Source of the DNA: Pseudomonadota bacterium
GTDB lineage: Bacteria > Pseudomonadota > Alphaproteobacteria > Micavibrionales > UBA2020
Direction: 5' to 3'
Assembly (NCBI GenBank): GCA_021849295.1
Contig: JAJZTA010000011.1
Coordinates: 1 to 64,000 of the forward strand
Length of the DNA: 64,000 bases
A model generated the notes under the pieces. It saw only the letters and a program-made list of their open reading frames with translations. It made no database searches and had not been told where the DNA came from. Both the position numbers and the translations under genes were made by a program. This document shows, piece after piece, positions 35,082-44,652 of the stretch. Position 1 is the first letter of the stretch, and each line of letters opens with the position of its first letter.

Positions 35082-35768
35082 ATGAAAAAAACAATCTTCG
35101 CGGCGCTGGCCGCATCCTTCGTCTTCGGCATCGGCCTTGCGGCCTTCGGCGCGCGGGCGGACATCGTGCCCTGGACGGTGCCGGCGCGGCGGACGCTGTT
35201 CGTCTCCGCGTGGAACACGCGCATCAGGCTGCAGGCGCCCCAGAACATGTGCTTCGTCGACAAAACGATGGCGGCGCAAAACCAGGACTGGATCAACATG
35301 AAAGACTTCGCCGAGCAGAACAACGACCAGGTGTTGCTCGCCGGCTTCATGGACTGCGGCCAGATCGACGGCGTCGCCTCATGGGGCGAAAAGACGCCGG
35401 ATTACGGCATCGTCACCTGGCTTGATCCCGCCATCGGCGCCACGACGAAAATGAGCCGCGAGGATTATCTCGACATGCGCGAGGCCTCGTTCCGCAACTA
35501 CGCCCAGACCCGCTTTCCCGGCCTGAAGGCGGAAAACGTGCACCGCACGGCCGATGCCGTCGCGGTCATCCTCACCGGAAACCTGATGAAGCCGGGCGAC
35601 GATCCCGGCGTCAAGCATCAGGCGGCGGCGATCATCGCCACGACCACGCTCCGCCACGTACCGGTCGAATTCACGCTTTATTACGGCGGCAAGAACGTTC
35701 CGGACAAGGAGGCGCTCGCCAACATCGCCGATACGTTCGCGCGGCAGATGATCCTGCTCAATCATTGA
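35082..35768 (+). CDS. Secreted protein of unknown function
   Basis: A 228-residue protein with a Sec signal peptide (MKKTIFAALAASFVFGIGLA, cleavage near ARA-DI). The mature part has two cysteines (QNMCFVDKT, MDCGQIDGV) that could form a disulfide. Segments such as NYAQTRFPGLKAENVHRT are not recognisable to me. An in-frame ATG at 35061 overlaps the ftsK stop, so the gene is tied to ftsK whichever start is used. It sits between ftsK and lolA. Confidence 0.72.
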   Translation: MKKTIFAALAASFVFGIGLAAFGARADIVPWTVPARRTLFVSAWNTRIRLQAPQNMCFVDKTMAAQNQDWINMKDFAEQNNDQVLLAGFMDCGQIDGVASWGEKTPDYGIVTWLDPAIGATTKMSREDYLDMREASFRNYAQTRFPGLKAENVHRTADAVAVILTGNLMKPGDDPGVKHQAAAIIATTTLRHVPVEFTLYYGGKNVPDKEALANIADTFARQMILLNH

Positions 35769-35786
35769 CCGCGTTCCGGCCCTGAC

Positions 35787-36437
35787 ATGCGCGCTTTCAA
35801 AATAAAATGCGGCGGCATCGTTGTGCTCTTCGCCGCCCTGCTTCTGGCCGCGCCCGCCGCGGCCAAAGCGGCAGACGCGCGCACGGGCGTCAATCAGGCC
35901 GTCGTCAAAATCGTCACGGACTACCTCGACGGCCTGACGACGCTCAAGGCGCATTTCGTCCAGAAGGCGGCGGACGGCACGCAGCGCGGCGGCACCTTCT
36001 ACCTCAAGCGTCCGGGAAAAATGCGTATCGTCTACGATCCGCCGGACAAGGACTTCATCGTCGCCGACGGCCTTTTCATCCATTATTACGACGCGAGCAC
36101 GCAACGGACGAGCAGCGCGCTGATCAGCCATTCCGTCGCCGACTTCTTCCTGCGCAAGCATTTGAAGGTCGCCGGCGACGTCAGCGTCTCCGCCGCCACG
36201 CAAAAAGGCGACACCCTTTCGATGACCGTGGTGCAAACCAAAAACCCGCTCGCAGGATCGCTGACGCTGTTCTTCGGCAAATCCCCCCTGCGCCTGACGT
36301 CCTGGCGCGTGGTCGACGCCGAGGGGCTGACGACGACGGTCGACTTAAGCGGCATCAAGACGGGAATCAGGCTCAAGAGCGACCTCTTCCACTACTACGA
36401 CCCGGCCCGATCTGCGCACCTTTATAACGAAAATTAA
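35787..36437 (+). CDS. lolA: LolA-like outer-membrane lipoprotein carrier
   Basis: A 216-residue periplasmic protein with a signal peptide (hydrophobic VVLFAALLLAAPAAA). The LolA fold is marked by DYLDGLTTLKAHFVQKAADG, RGGTFYLKRPGKMRIVYDPP and DGLFIHYYDASTQ. LolA ferries lipoproteins from the LolCDE complex to the outer membrane. It is slightly divergent from the enterobacterial form but at the usual length. Confidence 0.92.
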   Translation: MRAFKIKCGGIVVLFAALLLAAPAAAKAADARTGVNQAVVKIVTDYLDGLTTLKAHFVQKAADGTQRGGTFYLKRPGKMRIVYDPPDKDFIVADGLFIHYYDASTQRTSSALISHSVADFFLRKHLKVAGDVSVSAATQKGDTLSMTVVQTKNPLAGSLTLFFGKSPLRLTSWRVVDAEGLTTTVDLSGIKTGIRLKSDLFHYYDPARSAHLYNEN

Positions 36438-36540
36438 TCTTTATTTTCAATAATATATGATATAACCGCTTGATATTTTCCAAAAAGCGTGATACCGTAG
36501 TATCGTAGCCGAATGTTCTTAACGATTTAGGGATGTAGCC

Positions 36541-37932
36541 ATGACGGAAAGTCAGTTCGTTGACCCCTCGAACAAAAAAGCCCCCCAAGACGCGGAAGAA
36601 ATGCAGTTTCCCAAAACCGGAGAGTTTATAGCCGATGAAGATGGCGAAGTCTTGCCAAGCATCAGAGGCAGAGGTATCGCCTCGAACCTGATCAACGTGC
36701 AAAAAGCCAGACAAGAGGCGGAACAACAGCAGAATTCCGCACCTGAGCAGGATCAGGAACAAGGACCGGAGCAGGAAGGGCCTTTCGACAAGTTCCGCCA
36801 GACAGCCTTTCACAAAATCATCACCGAACTCTGGGGGCAGCCGCAGATCGCCGACTATATGGCAGTCCGCCTCGCGCAATATATGGATCTCGAGTCCGCG
36901 GAAAAAACCAAAAACGGCTTCAAGGTCCAAACGCAGGACGGCAACACGATCAACTGGGGCATCACGCAAGAAAGTGACGGCACCCTCACCGAAGCCATCA
37001 CCGCGAAAAAGCGCAACTTCACCCAGAATACCGCCGACGCCATGATTGCGATGTCTCTGGTGCACGGCTGGCGCGAGATTTATGTCGATGGCAAGCCGGA
37101 ACACCAGGAGATGCTGTGGCTCTCCGTCCAGCGCGCCGCGATCGCCGAACAAAGGGAATTCGAAAGACAGCAACGCGACGGCGAAAGGCCGACCGACGAA
37201 AAATATACGCCGCCCCAGGTCATGAACTTCGAGCCGGATAAAAACTCTGCCGTCTATCAGACATGGCTGAAGGAACGCGCGGAATTTGAAGCGGAACGCG
37301 AAGAGTTCCGCAATCCGGCCACCGTCCGCAACACCCCGCTGCTCGAGGCGCCGGACGCCGCGCAATCGGACAGCAAAGCGCCGGCAGCCCCCGAAACCGC
37401 AACGCCAGACGAGGCCGCAAAACAGAAAGAGACGGCGCCGGAGGCTATAGCCCCCGCGCCAACGGAGGCCAAACCGCCCGAAGCCGCAAAACCGGAAGCC
37501 ACTGCGCCTGAAACCGCTGCGCCCGCACAGCCCGAAGCTGCCGTGCCCGCCCAGACGGAAGCCAAGGCACCTGATGCAGCAAAACCAGCAGAGGCACCAG
37601 AGGCCGCCAAAGCGCCCGAAGCGGCCAAACCTGCACAGCCCGAAGCCACAGCGCCTGAAAAAGACGCGCCGGCCGCCGCCGATGTCGACGATGGCATAAA
37701 AGCCAAAAATCCGGCTTTCGAAGCCAAGCACCCGCGCGACAAGGAAGGCCACTTCGTCAGTCCCGAAACCGGCAAGCACAAGCCGATCACCAAACGCGCG
37801 AAGGGCGAGGCGGCGGCGGAGTTCAACGAAAAGGCGGCGCGGAGCGAAGCCCCCACTGCCGCCGTCAAGGCGACCCGCGAAAAAGCGCCGCCCGCGCGAC
37901 GCCACGAAGGAAAGGCACCGCTGCCGACCTGA
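36541..37932 (+). CDS. Multi-domain protein with an LPD7-like domain and a long Ala/Pro/Glu linker
   Basis: A 463-residue protein. After an acidic disordered start, residues about 159-208 (TQNTADAMIAMSLVHGWREI, then YVDGKPEHQEMLWLSVQRAA) resemble the LPD7 domain, known from relaxases and phage or plasmid polyvalent proteins. Residues about 268-380 are a biased Ala/Pro/Glu/Lys repeat. The basic C terminus contains HPRDKEGHFVSPETGKHKP. No signal peptide, catalytic motif or membrane helix is visible. Such domains are mostly carried by mobile elements, yet no transfer genes are near, so it may be a domesticated or stranded gene. A short IR (GATAC-CGTA-GTATC, 36491-36504) lies upstream. Confidence 0.68.
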   Translation: MTESQFVDPSNKKAPQDAEEMQFPKTGEFIADEDGEVLPSIRGRGIASNLINVQKARQEAEQQQNSAPEQDQEQGPEQEGPFDKFRQTAFHKIITELWGQPQIADYMAVRLAQYMDLESAEKTKNGFKVQTQDGNTINWGITQESDGTLTEAITAKKRNFTQNTADAMIAMSLVHGWREIYVDGKPEHQEMLWLSVQRAAIAEQREFERQQRDGERPTDEKYTPPQVMNFEPDKNSAVYQTWLKERAEFEAEREEFRNPATVRNTPLLEAPDAAQSDSKAPAAPETATPDEAAKQKETAPEAIAPAPTEAKPPEAAKPEATAPETAAPAQPEAAVPAQTEAKAPDAAKPAEAPEAAKAPEAAKPAQPEATAPEKDAPAAADVDDGIKAKNPAFEAKHPRDKEGHFVSPETGKHKPITKRAKGEAAAEFNEKAARSEAPTAAVKATREKAPPARRHEGKAPLPT

Positions 37933-37950
37933 TATGCGCGCTGACATCAC

Positions 37951-38670
37951 ATGACTTCACATTCCCGCCCCTACACGGGACGCGTGATCGGCGTCCACGA
38001 CGTCTCCGCCGACACCCGCAAGATCACCGTCGAAATCGAAGGCCGCCAGCGCCTGCCCTTCGGCGCGGGGCAATACATGCAATTGTCGGTGGAAGGCTTC
38101 GAGCAGCGGCCCTTTTCGATCGCCTCGGCCCCGCACGAGCCGCTGCTGGAATTCCACATCAAGAACAGCGGCCGCGGACTCAGCGCCCATATCGCCGAAG
38201 CGCTGCAGCCCGGCCAGCCCATCACGCTCGAGGGCCCGCTGGGCGAGAGCCACTGGAAACCGGCAGAGGAGGACGCGCCCGTGCGCCCGCTTTTGATGCT
38301 GGCAGGGGGGCTCGGCATCGCGCCTCTGAAATCCATCATCACCGCCTGCCTGCACGGCCGCACGCACCCGCCTGTGCATCTTTATTGGGGCGTGCGCACG
38401 GCGGCGCAGCTTTATCTTGACGATTTTTTCCGCGATCTCGCCAAAAAGAACCCGCGGTTTTCCTATATTCCGGTGCTTTCGGACGAAACCGACGCCGCCG
38501 GCCACCGCGCCGGCCTGATCGGCCACGCCGTGGCGGAGGATTTCGAGACGCTCGCGGGGTTCAGCATCTATATGGCCGGCCCCGGCGCAATGATCGACGC
38601 CACGGTGCCGCTTTTGCTACATAAAGGCGTCGAGGAGGACTATATCTTCAGCGACAGTTTTGGGGTATAA
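37951..38670 (+). CDS. FAD/NAD(P)H-binding oxidoreductase of the flavin reductase / FNR family
   Basis: A 239-residue ferredoxin-reductase fold. The FAD motif RPFSIASAP lies near residue 51, the pyridine nucleotide motif [16 protein letters not shown] near 111, and the C-terminal [12 protein letters not shown] near 205. It lacks a 2Fe-2S domain, as in Fre/LuxG-type NAD(P)H-flavin reductases or the reductase part of CDP-sugar dehydratase systems. The partner is unknown. It is 8 bases upstream of recR. Confidence 0.85.
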   Translation: MTSHSRPYTGRVIGVHDVSADTRKITVEIEGRQRLPFGAGQYMQLSVEGFEQRPFSIASAPHEPLLEFHIKNSGRGLSAHIAEALQPGQPITLEGPLGESHWKPAEEDAPVRPLLMLAGGLGIAPLKSIITACLHGRTHPPVHLYWGVRTAAQLYLDDFFRDLAKKNPRFSYIPVLSDETDAAGHRAGLIGHAVAEDFETLAGFSIYMAGPGAMIDATVPLLLHKGVEEDYIFSDSFGV

Positions 38671-38678
38671 TCGGCGCC

Positions 38679-39272
38679 ATGATCGGGGCCGAAATAGAAC
38701 ATCTCATCAAGCTTCTCGCCCGCCTGCCGGGCTACGGCCCGCGCTCGGCGCGCCGCGCTGCGCTCTCGCTTCTCAAAAACCGCGAAAGCCTGATGCAGCC
38801 GTTGAGTCAGGCGCTCGCCATCGCGGCGGATGTCATCGTCGAATGCCCCCTCTGCCACAACCTCGACACGGTCTCGCCCTGCTCCGTCTGCGCCAATCCG
38901 GCGCGCGACTTGGGGCAGATCTGCGTGGTCGAGGACATCTCCGACCTCTGGGCGGTCGAGAAGACCGGAGCCTATAAAGGCTATTACCACGTCCTCGGCG
39001 GAACCCTGTCGGCGCTCGACGGCGTCACGCCGGACGACCTTTCCATCCCCCATCTCGTCAGCCGCGCCGCCGCGCCCGCCGTGCACGAAGTGATCGTCGC
39101 CTTAAGCGCCACCATCGATGGACAGACGACGGCGCATTACCTCTCCGAATCTTTGCGCATGGCCGACGTCACGGTGACGCAGCTCGCCCACGGCGTGCCG
39201 ATCGGCGGACAGATCGACTATATGGACGACGGCACGCTCTCCACCGCGCTGAAGTCCAGAAAAGCCGTCTGA
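38679..39272 (+). CDS. recR: Recombination protein RecR
   Basis: A 197-residue protein of the RecFOR pathway that helps load RecA on gapped DNA. It has an N-terminal helix-hairpin-helix ([17 protein letters not shown]), a zinc finger with Cys56, Cys59, Cys68 and Cys71, and a Toprim domain ([32 protein letters not shown]). The usual partners dnaX and ybaB are not upstream here; an FNR-like gene is. Its TGA overlaps the next ATG (TGATG). Confidence 0.97.
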   Translation: MIGAEIEHLIKLLARLPGYGPRSARRAALSLLKNRESLMQPLSQALAIAADVIVECPLCHNLDTVSPCSVCANPARDLGQICVVEDISDLWAVEKTGAYKGYYHVLGGTLSALDGVTPDDLSIPHLVSRAAAPAVHEVIVALSATIDGQTTAHYLSESLRMADVTVTQLAHGVPIGGQIDYMDDGTLSTALKSRKAV

Positions 39273-39967
39273 TGGACGGGTTCCGGCATATCGACACGTG
39301 GGTCTTCGACCTCGACAACACGCTCTATGACGCCAACACCGGCGTTTTCGACCAGATCATCGAGCATATGACGCAATACGTCTCCGACCGGCTCGGCATC
39401 TCGCGCGAGGAGGCGAACGCGTTGCGCCGCACCTACTGGCAGACCTACGGCACGACGCTGCGCGGCCTGATGGAAGAGCACAAAATCGACCCTTACGAAT
39501 TTTTGCGCATCGCCCACGACGTCGACATCTCGGACGTGCCGCAATGCGAGGTCATCAAGGAAAAACTGACCCTGCTCCCCGGCCGCAAGGTCATTTTCAC
39601 CAACTCGGGGCAGGAATTCGCGCGCCGCATGACGCGGCACCTCGGCATCGACCACCATTTCGAAGGCACCTTCACCATCGAGGATGCGAATTTTCTGCCC
39701 AAGCCGCGCCCCGAAACCTACACCGCGATCATCGAAAAATTTTCTTTCGACCCGAAGAAGGCGGCGATGTTCGACGACATGCAGGTGAACTTAAAAACCG
39801 CCGCCGAAACCGGCATGACGACCGTGTGGATCAACTGCGGTGAAGGCAGCGACGGAGACGGCGAGAACGGTTGCGAAGACGTGCCGCCCTACATTCACCA
39901 CCAGACCGGAAAGCTCGCCGACTGGCTTGAACAAACCGTTCCGCAACACCCCGTCAAAAAGAAATAA
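39272..39967 (+). CDS. HAD-superfamily pyrimidine 5'-nucleotidase-like hydrolase
   Basis: A 231-residue protein with HAD motif [11 protein letters not shown] (nucleophile and acid/base aspartates), motif [11 protein letters not shown], the motif III lysine in [10 protein letters not shown] and motif [11 protein letters not shown]. The cap domain type matches pyrimidine 5'-nucleotidases (SDT1/YjjG-like). This gene directly before dapD is a common alphaproteobacterial arrangement. The C-terminal tail is His/Pro-rich. Confidence 0.9.
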   Translation: MDGFRHIDTWVFDLDNTLYDANTGVFDQIIEHMTQYVSDRLGISREEANALRRTYWQTYGTTLRGLMEEHKIDPYEFLRIAHDVDISDVPQCEVIKEKLTLLPGRKVIFTNSGQEFARRMTRHLGIDHHFEGTFTIEDANFLPKPRPETYTAIIEKFSFDPKKAAMFDDMQVNLKTAAETGMTTVWINCGEGSDGDGENGCEDVPPYIHHQTGKLADWLEQTVPQHPVKKK

Positions 39968-39980
39968 CCGGAGAAAACAT

Positions 39981-40829
39981 ATGTCCGAAGCCGAGAAACT
40001 CGAATCCGAGATCAATACCATCTGGGAGCAGCGCGAGCAGCTGACCGACAAAACCAAGGTGCTCGCCAAAAGTTCCGTCGACGAAGCCCTGAAACTCCTC
40101 GGCGAAGGCAAGCTGCGCGTCGCGGAGAAAAAAGACGGCGGGTGGCACGTCAACGTATGGCTCAAAAAAGCCGTGCTGCTCTCGTTCCGCCTCAACGGCA
40201 ATAAAATCATCTCCGGCGGCATCGGCGGCACAAGCTGGTGGGACAAGGTCGATCCGGCCTTCGCCGGCATGAAGGAAAAGGAGTTCACCGCTGCGGGCTT
40301 TCGCGCCGTGCCGGGCTGCATCGTCCGCGCCTCCGCCTTTATCGCGCCCGACGTCGTTTTGATGCCGAGCTTCGTCAACGTCGGCGCCTATGTCGGCGAA
40401 GGCACTATGGTCGACACGTGGGTGACCATCGGCTCCTGCGCGCAAATCGGCAAGCATTGCCACATCTCCGGCGGCGTCGGCATCGGCGGCGTGCTGGAGC
40501 CGCTGCAGGCCGAGCCCGTGATCATCGAGGACAACTGCTTTATCGGCGCGCGCTCCGAAGTCGCCGAGGGCGTGATCGTGGAGGAAGGCGCGGTGCTCTC
40601 GATGGGCGTGTTCCTCGGCGCCTCGACCAAAATCATCGACCGCGCAACGGGCGAGGTTTTCACCGGCCGCGTGCCCGCCTATTCGGTCGTCGTGCCGGGC
40701 TCGCTCCCGCCGAAAGACGGAAATAATAATGGGGCTGGGGGCCCCAATCTCGCCTGCGCCGTCATCGTCAAGCGCGTCGACGAGAAAACCCGCGCCAAAA
40801 CCTCCATCAACGAGCTGCTGCGGGCGTAA
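39981..40829 (+). CDS. dapD: 2,3,4,5-tetrahydropyridine-2,6-dicarboxylate N-succinyltransferase
   Basis: Succinyl-CoA-dependent step of lysine/diaminopimelate synthesis. The 282-residue protein begins [20 protein letters not shown], then shows left-handed beta-helix repeats ([40 protein letters not shown]) and [12 protein letters not shown]. The ATG at 39981 has a GGAG site; an upstream in-frame start in the preceding gene is a read-through only. It is followed by dapE after 13 bases. Confidence 0.97.
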   Translation: MSEAEKLESEINTIWEQREQLTDKTKVLAKSSVDEALKLLGEGKLRVAEKKDGGWHVNVWLKKAVLLSFRLNGNKIISGGIGGTSWWDKVDPAFAGMKEKEFTAAGFRAVPGCIVRASAFIAPDVVLMPSFVNVGAYVGEGTMVDTWVTIGSCAQIGKHCHISGGVGIGGVLEPLQAEPVIIEDNCFIGARSEVAEGVIVEEGAVLSMGVFLGASTKIIDRATGEVFTGRVPAYSVVVPGSLPPKDGNNNGAGGPNLACAVIVKRVDEKTRAKTSINELLRA

Positions 40830-40842
40830 AGAGAGTAAGGGC

Positions 40843-41970
40843 ATGACCGATCCGCTCAAAATCGCGCAAGATCTCATCCATTGCAAAAGCGTGACGCCCG
40901 CGGAAGGTGGCGCACTCGACTACATTGAAAAACTTCTGACCGCGAACGGTTTCACCTGCCACCGCCAGACCTTCTCCGACAATGATACGCCGGACGTGCA
41001 AAACCTTTACGCGCGGCGCGGGACAGACGCGCCCAACCTTTGCTTCGCCGGACATACCGACGTCGTGCCGGTCGGCGATGAAAAGGCCTGGACGGTCGAC
41101 CCGTTCGGCGGCGCCATCAAAGACGACAAGCTTTACGGGCGCGGCGCCTGCGACATGAAAGGGGCGATCGCCGCTTTTGTCGCCGCCGCGATTGACGTGA
41201 AACCCGCCAAAGGCTCCTTGAGCTTCCTCATCACCGGCGACGAGGAAGGCCCTTCGATCAACGGCACGCGGAAAATGCTCGGCTGGCTGGCGGAGAAAAA
41301 CGAAAAAATAGATTATTGCATCGTCGGCGAGCCGACATCGGAGAAAACGCTCGGCGACACGGTCAAAATCGGCCGGCGCGGCACCTTTACGGGACGCCTT
41401 ACCGTGGCCGGCAAGCAGGGACATGTCGCCTATCCGCGTCTTGCCGACAATCCGGTGCCGAAATTGCTCGAATTGCTTGAAGTTCTAAATGGCCTCATTC
41501 TTGATGCGGGTACAGAGCATTTTCAGCCCTCGAACCTCGAAATCGTCGACGTGGATACCGGCAATCGCGCCGAAAACGTCATCCCCGCGGCCGCGAGGGC
41601 GGTTTTCAACGTGCGCTTCAACGACCTTTACTCGGGCGCTACGCTCGAGAAAAAACTCCGCACCGCGATGAGCGCGATCGACATTCCTTACGACATGAAA
41701 GTGCGCGTCGGCGGCGAAAGCTTCTACACCCCGCCCGGAAAGCTTTCGGATGCGCTGGCCGCGGCGGTCGAAAGCGTGACGGGAGAAAAATCGGTTTTAA
41801 GCACCGGCGGCGGCACGTCGGATGCGCGCTTTATACACAAATTTTGCCCCGTCGCGGAACTTGGCCTCCTGAACGCCACCGCGCATCAGGTTGACGAACA
41901 TGTGGCCTGCGCCGACATCGTCGCCCTTACCGATATATATAAGAGTGTGATCCGCGCGCTTTGTGTCTAA
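40843..41970 (+). CDS. dapE: Succinyl-diaminopimelate desuccinylase
   Basis: A 375-residue M20 metallopeptidase-family enzyme that releases LL-diaminopimelate for lysine and peptidoglycan. The metal ligands lie in FAGHTDVVPVG, GRGACDMKGAIA, TGDEEGPSINGT and EPTSEKTLGD; the substrate loop is TGGGTSDARFI. It starts at an ATG after AAGGG. Together with dapD it marks the succinylase branch of the pathway. Confidence 0.97.
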   Translation: MTDPLKIAQDLIHCKSVTPAEGGALDYIEKLLTANGFTCHRQTFSDNDTPDVQNLYARRGTDAPNLCFAGHTDVVPVGDEKAWTVDPFGGAIKDDKLYGRGACDMKGAIAAFVAAAIDVKPAKGSLSFLITGDEEGPSINGTRKMLGWLAEKNEKIDYCIVGEPTSEKTLGDTVKIGRRGTFTGRLTVAGKQGHVAYPRLADNPVPKLLELLEVLNGLILDAGTEHFQPSNLEIVDVDTGNRAENVIPAAARAVFNVRFNDLYSGATLEKKLRTAMSAIDIPYDMKVRVGGESFYTPPGKLSDALAAAVESVTGEKSVLSTGGGTSDARFIHKFCPVAELGLLNATAHQVDEHVACADIVALTDIYKSVIRALCV

Positions 41971-41996
41971 ATCCCGTCCCGCGCGCCCCGCGCGAT

Positions 41997-42019
41997 AGCG
42001 CTTGAATTCAATAAGCGCT
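41997..42019. repeat. Inverted repeat between convergent dapE and kup
   Basis: AGCGCTT and AAGCGCT are 7-base arms around a 9-base loop that overlap the kup stop codon. It could help 3' end formation for either gene, but no T run follows it. Confidence 0.35.
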
Positions 42020-43944
42020 TAAATCTCGTATTGTCCGCCGATTTCGACCACGCGGTCGGACGGAATGCCGTAGTAGACGGCGGCGTCAGAGGCGTTTTTC
42101 TTCATCCAGGCGAAGATGCGCTCGCGCCAGCGGGCGATGCCGGATTCCTCTTCCGTCGAGATCACCGTCTCCTTGCCGAGGAAGAACGAGGCCTGATGGA
42201 TGTCGTCGAAGTCCATGCCGCGCGCCTGGCACTGGTGCAGCGCCGCGGGCACGTTCGGCTCGTCCTTGAATCCGGTATGGAGGTCGAGCTGGTAGAAGTC
42301 GTGGCCGAGGTTGTAGACGTGCACGCGGTTTTCCTCCGGCACGTAAGGCACCTCCTGCGAGACGACGGTGAAGAAGATAATCCGCTCGTGCAGGACCTTG
42401 TTATGCTTGAGGTTGTTGAGCAGCGACGCGGGCACGACGTTGTGCAGCGGCGTCATGTAGACGGCGGTGCCGGGCACGCGGATCGGCGGATTTTTGTAGA
42501 TCTCCTTGATGAAGCGCTCGGTAGAGACGGAGGCGCGGGCGACTTTTTCGTTGAGAATGCGGTGGCCGCTCTTCCACGTGGTGAGCAGCGTGAAGATGAC
42601 GGTCGCGATCATCAGCGGCACATAGCCGCCGGACAGAACCTTCTGCGACGAGGCGGCGAACAGAACGGCGTCGACGGTAGCGAACCCGCCCGACGTCATC
42701 AGCACGCGCCACCACGGCCAGTGCCATTTCAGCCGCATGACGAAGCTGACCTGCACGGCGGCGATGAACATCGCCCCCGTCACCGCCACGCCATAGGCCG
42801 CGGCGAGGCCCGCCGACGACTTGAAGATCATGACGACGGCGAGTACCATCGCCAGCAGCATCCAGTTGACGAAGGGGATGTAGATCTGTCCCATCTCCTT
42901 GGCCGAGGTGAAAAAGATGCGCATGCGCGGCAGATAGCCCAGCATGATCGCCTGACGGGTGAGCGAATAGGCGCCGGAAATGACCGCCTGCGAGGCGATC
43001 ACCGTCGCCATGGCGGCGAGGAACAGCAGCGGGATGGACAGCATATGCGGTGCGAGCATGTAGAACGGGTTCTTGATCGCCTCCGGATGCCGCAGCAAAA
43101 GCGCGCCCTGCCCGAAATAGTTCAACAGCAGCCCCGGCCAGGTGACGATGAGCCAGGCAAGGCTGATCGGCTTTGCGCCGAAGTGGCCCATGTCGGCATA
43201 GAGCGCTTCCGCGCCGGTGACGGAAAGCACCGTCGCGCCGAGCCCGAGAAACGAAAGATACGGATGGAAGATGATGAACTTGACGGCAAACAGCGGATTG
43301 ACCGCCTGCAGCACCTGCGGCGCGTGGATGATCTGCATGAAGCCGAAAGCGCCCAGCGTCGAAAACCAGATCAGCATGATCGGGCCGAAAAGATTGCCGA
43401 CCTTGCCGGTGCCGAAGCGCTGCGCAAGGAAGAGGCAGATCAGGATAACCATGGCGAGCGGCAGCTCGATCGTATGCAGGCTCGGCGCGACGACCTGAAT
43501 CCCCTCGATGGCGGACAGGACCGAGATCGCGGGGGTGATGACGCCGTCGGCGTAGAACAGGCTCCCCGCCATGACGCCCAGAAGCCCCGTCATGTAAAAC
43601 AGCGACGGGCTGGGGCGCGTCAGCCTTTGCACCAGCGCGAGCAGCGCGAAATCCCCGCCCTCGCCCTTGTTGCTCGCCTTCATCACCACCATGACATATT
43701 TGACCGTCACGACGATCAGCAGCAGCCAGAAAATCATGGAGAGGAACCGGTAGATGTTCTCCGGCGCGACGGCGAGGTTCGTCTGGGTAAAGCTCTCCTT
43801 CAGCGCATAGAGGGGACTCGTCCCGATATCGCCGAAGACGACGCCGAGCGCGCCCATCGACATCAGGGCGGTGGAACTCGCATGGTGCGAACTAGCGCGT
43901 TCCTGCTCCAGCTTGCGGTTCAGGTGTTCGGAAAGGCTTTGCAT
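42019..43944 (-). CDS. kup: Low-affinity potassium uptake protein Kup
   Basis: A 641-residue inner-membrane K+/H+ symporter with about 12 membrane helices, followed by a cytosolic domain of about 160 residues. The start of the core reads MGALGVVFGDIGTSPLYALKESF, the Kup signature; YADGVITPAISVLSAIEGI and ADMGHFGAKPISLAW follow. Full family length. The ATG has no strong ribosome site. It is alone on its strand here. Confidence 0.97.
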   Translation of the reverse strand: MQSLSEHLNRKLEQERASSHHASSTALMSMGALGVVFGDIGTSPLYALKESFTQTNLAVAPENIYRFLSMIFWLLLIVVTVKYVMVVMKASNKGEGGDFALLALVQRLTRPSPSLFYMTGLLGVMAGSLFYADGVITPAISVLSAIEGIQVVAPSLHTIELPLAMVILICLFLAQRFGTGKVGNLFGPIMLIWFSTLGAFGFMQIIHAPQVLQAVNPLFAVKFIIFHPYLSFLGLGATVLSVTGAEALYADMGHFGAKPISLAWLIVTWPGLLLNYFGQGALLLRHPEAIKNPFYMLAPHMLSIPLLFLAAMATVIASQAVISGAYSLTRQAIMLGYLPRMRIFFTSAKEMGQIYIPFVNWMLLAMVLAVVMIFKSSAGLAAAYGVAVTGAMFIAAVQVSFVMRLKWHWPWWRVLMTSGGFATVDAVLFAASSQKVLSGGYVPLMIATVIFTLLTTWKSGHRILNEKVARASVSTERFIKEIYKNPPIRVPGTAVYMTPLHNVVPASLLNNLKHNKVLHERIIFFTVVSQEVPYVPEENRVHVYNLGHDFYQLDLHTGFKDEPNVPAALHQCQARGMDFDDIHQASFFLGKETVISTEEESGIARWRERIFAWMKKNASDAAVYYGIPSDRVVEIGGQYEI

Positions 43945-44113
43945 AGGGGACTTTTATTGTTCCTTGGTTTTCTAACAGCGCGGCGCGGTTGTCTGGCGCA
44001 GCCTGCGCTTTCCCGATTGAAGCACTCCCAAGGGATAACACAATTCTTGACGCAACGCAAAAGAAGCCGGATGCGTTTTCAATATCGCCTTGAAATCAAA
44101 AACAATTTTTTAA

Positions 44114-44136
44114 GCCCCGCAGACCGTCAGCGGGGC
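44114..44136 (-). terminator. Possible terminator of the five-repeat protein gene
   Basis: Read on the minus strand, GCCCCGC and GCGGGGC form a 7-bp GC stem overlapping the stop codon, followed by TTAAAAAATTGTTTTT. The T run is broken, so efficiency is uncertain. Confidence 0.45.
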
Positions 44137-44534
44137 CGCGCCTGATCCCCCTCGACCTGCTGGCGAAAGGCCTTTTGCTGGGCGGGCGTCAGGCTGTTCC
44201 ATTCCGCGGCGGCGCGCTGCTGCTGCTGCTGGCGCTGCTCCGGCGTCATGTTCTGGTAGGCGGCTCTGGCCTCGTCCTCCATCTTCTTCCGGTCGGCAGC
44301 GCTGAGGTTCTGCCACTGCTGCATCGCCAGCGCCTGCGCCTGTGCGCGCTGCGCGTCGCTCATGGACTGGTATTCCTTCTGCGCCTCCTGCATGACCTGC
44401 TGACGCTGGGCAGGGGTCAGATTATTGAATTGCTGCAGGGCCTGACCGGCGGGCATGGCAGCGTCTTGCGCGCAGGCGGGCGCGGCGCACAGAGCGGCGA
44501 GAACGACGGATACGGCGGTTGTAAGAAATTTCAT
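44127..44534 (-). CDS. Secreted protein made of five 19-residue repeats (DUF3106-like)
   Basis: A 135-residue precursor with a signal peptide (cleavage near ACA-QD). The mature protein is five tandem 19-residue units beginning at Phe36, Tyr55, Trp74, Tyr93 and Trp112. Each follows aromatic-(N/Q)-x-(L/M)-(T/S)-x-x-(Q/D)-(R/Q) and is rich in Gln. The pattern resembles DUF3106-type periplasmic helical proteins; no function is known. The periodicity predicts a rod of amphipathic helices with stacked aromatic residues. An AAGGGGG site precedes the ATG. Confidence 0.75.
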   Translation of the reverse strand: MKFLTTAVSVVLAALCAAPACAQDAAMPAGQALQQFNNLTPAQRQQVMQEAQKEYQSMSDAQRAQAQALAMQQWQNLSAADRKKMEDEARAAYQNMTPEQRQQQQQRAAAEWNSLTPAQQKAFRQQVEGDQARPR

Positions 44535-44596
44535 AATAACACCCCCTTATGGTTGGCAACGTCCTATATTATATAATGTCGGTCTTAACAAAAGAA

Positions 44597-44630
44597 GAAG
44601 GCCGTGGGATCCCCCGAACCCGCGGCCTTC
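44597..44630 (-). terminator. Intrinsic terminator
   Basis: GAAGGCCGTGGG and CCCGCGGCCTTC form a 12-bp stem with one G-T pair. On the minus strand it is followed by TTCTTTTGTT, fitting the end of the two-gene transcript from 45038. Confidence 0.8.
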
Positions 44631-44652
44631 TAGCACCATATGACCCCTGAAC

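Noticed and set aside
36491-36504. GATAC-CGTA-GTATC palindrome upstream of the LPD7-like gene
   Set aside because: Only 5-base arms and a single copy; noted in the gene entry but too weak for a separate operator call.
37320-37680. Repeat-rich stretch considered as a tandem repeat or CRISPR-like array
   Set aside because: Repeats are codon-level Ala/Pro/Glu/Lys bias inside one open frame with irregular units, no fixed repeat-spacer pattern.
36373-37950. Long minus-strand frame of 525 residues, Gly/Phe/Arg/Leu-rich
   Set aside because: It is the antisense of the Ala/Pro/Glu-rich LPD7-like gene; the biased composition mirrors that gene's codons and nothing homologous is visible.
42031-44145. 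Plus-strand frame of 704 residues, Arg/His/Asp-rich
   Set aside because: It lies opposite kup, a clear gene; the composition is what an antisense of a GC-rich membrane protein gives.
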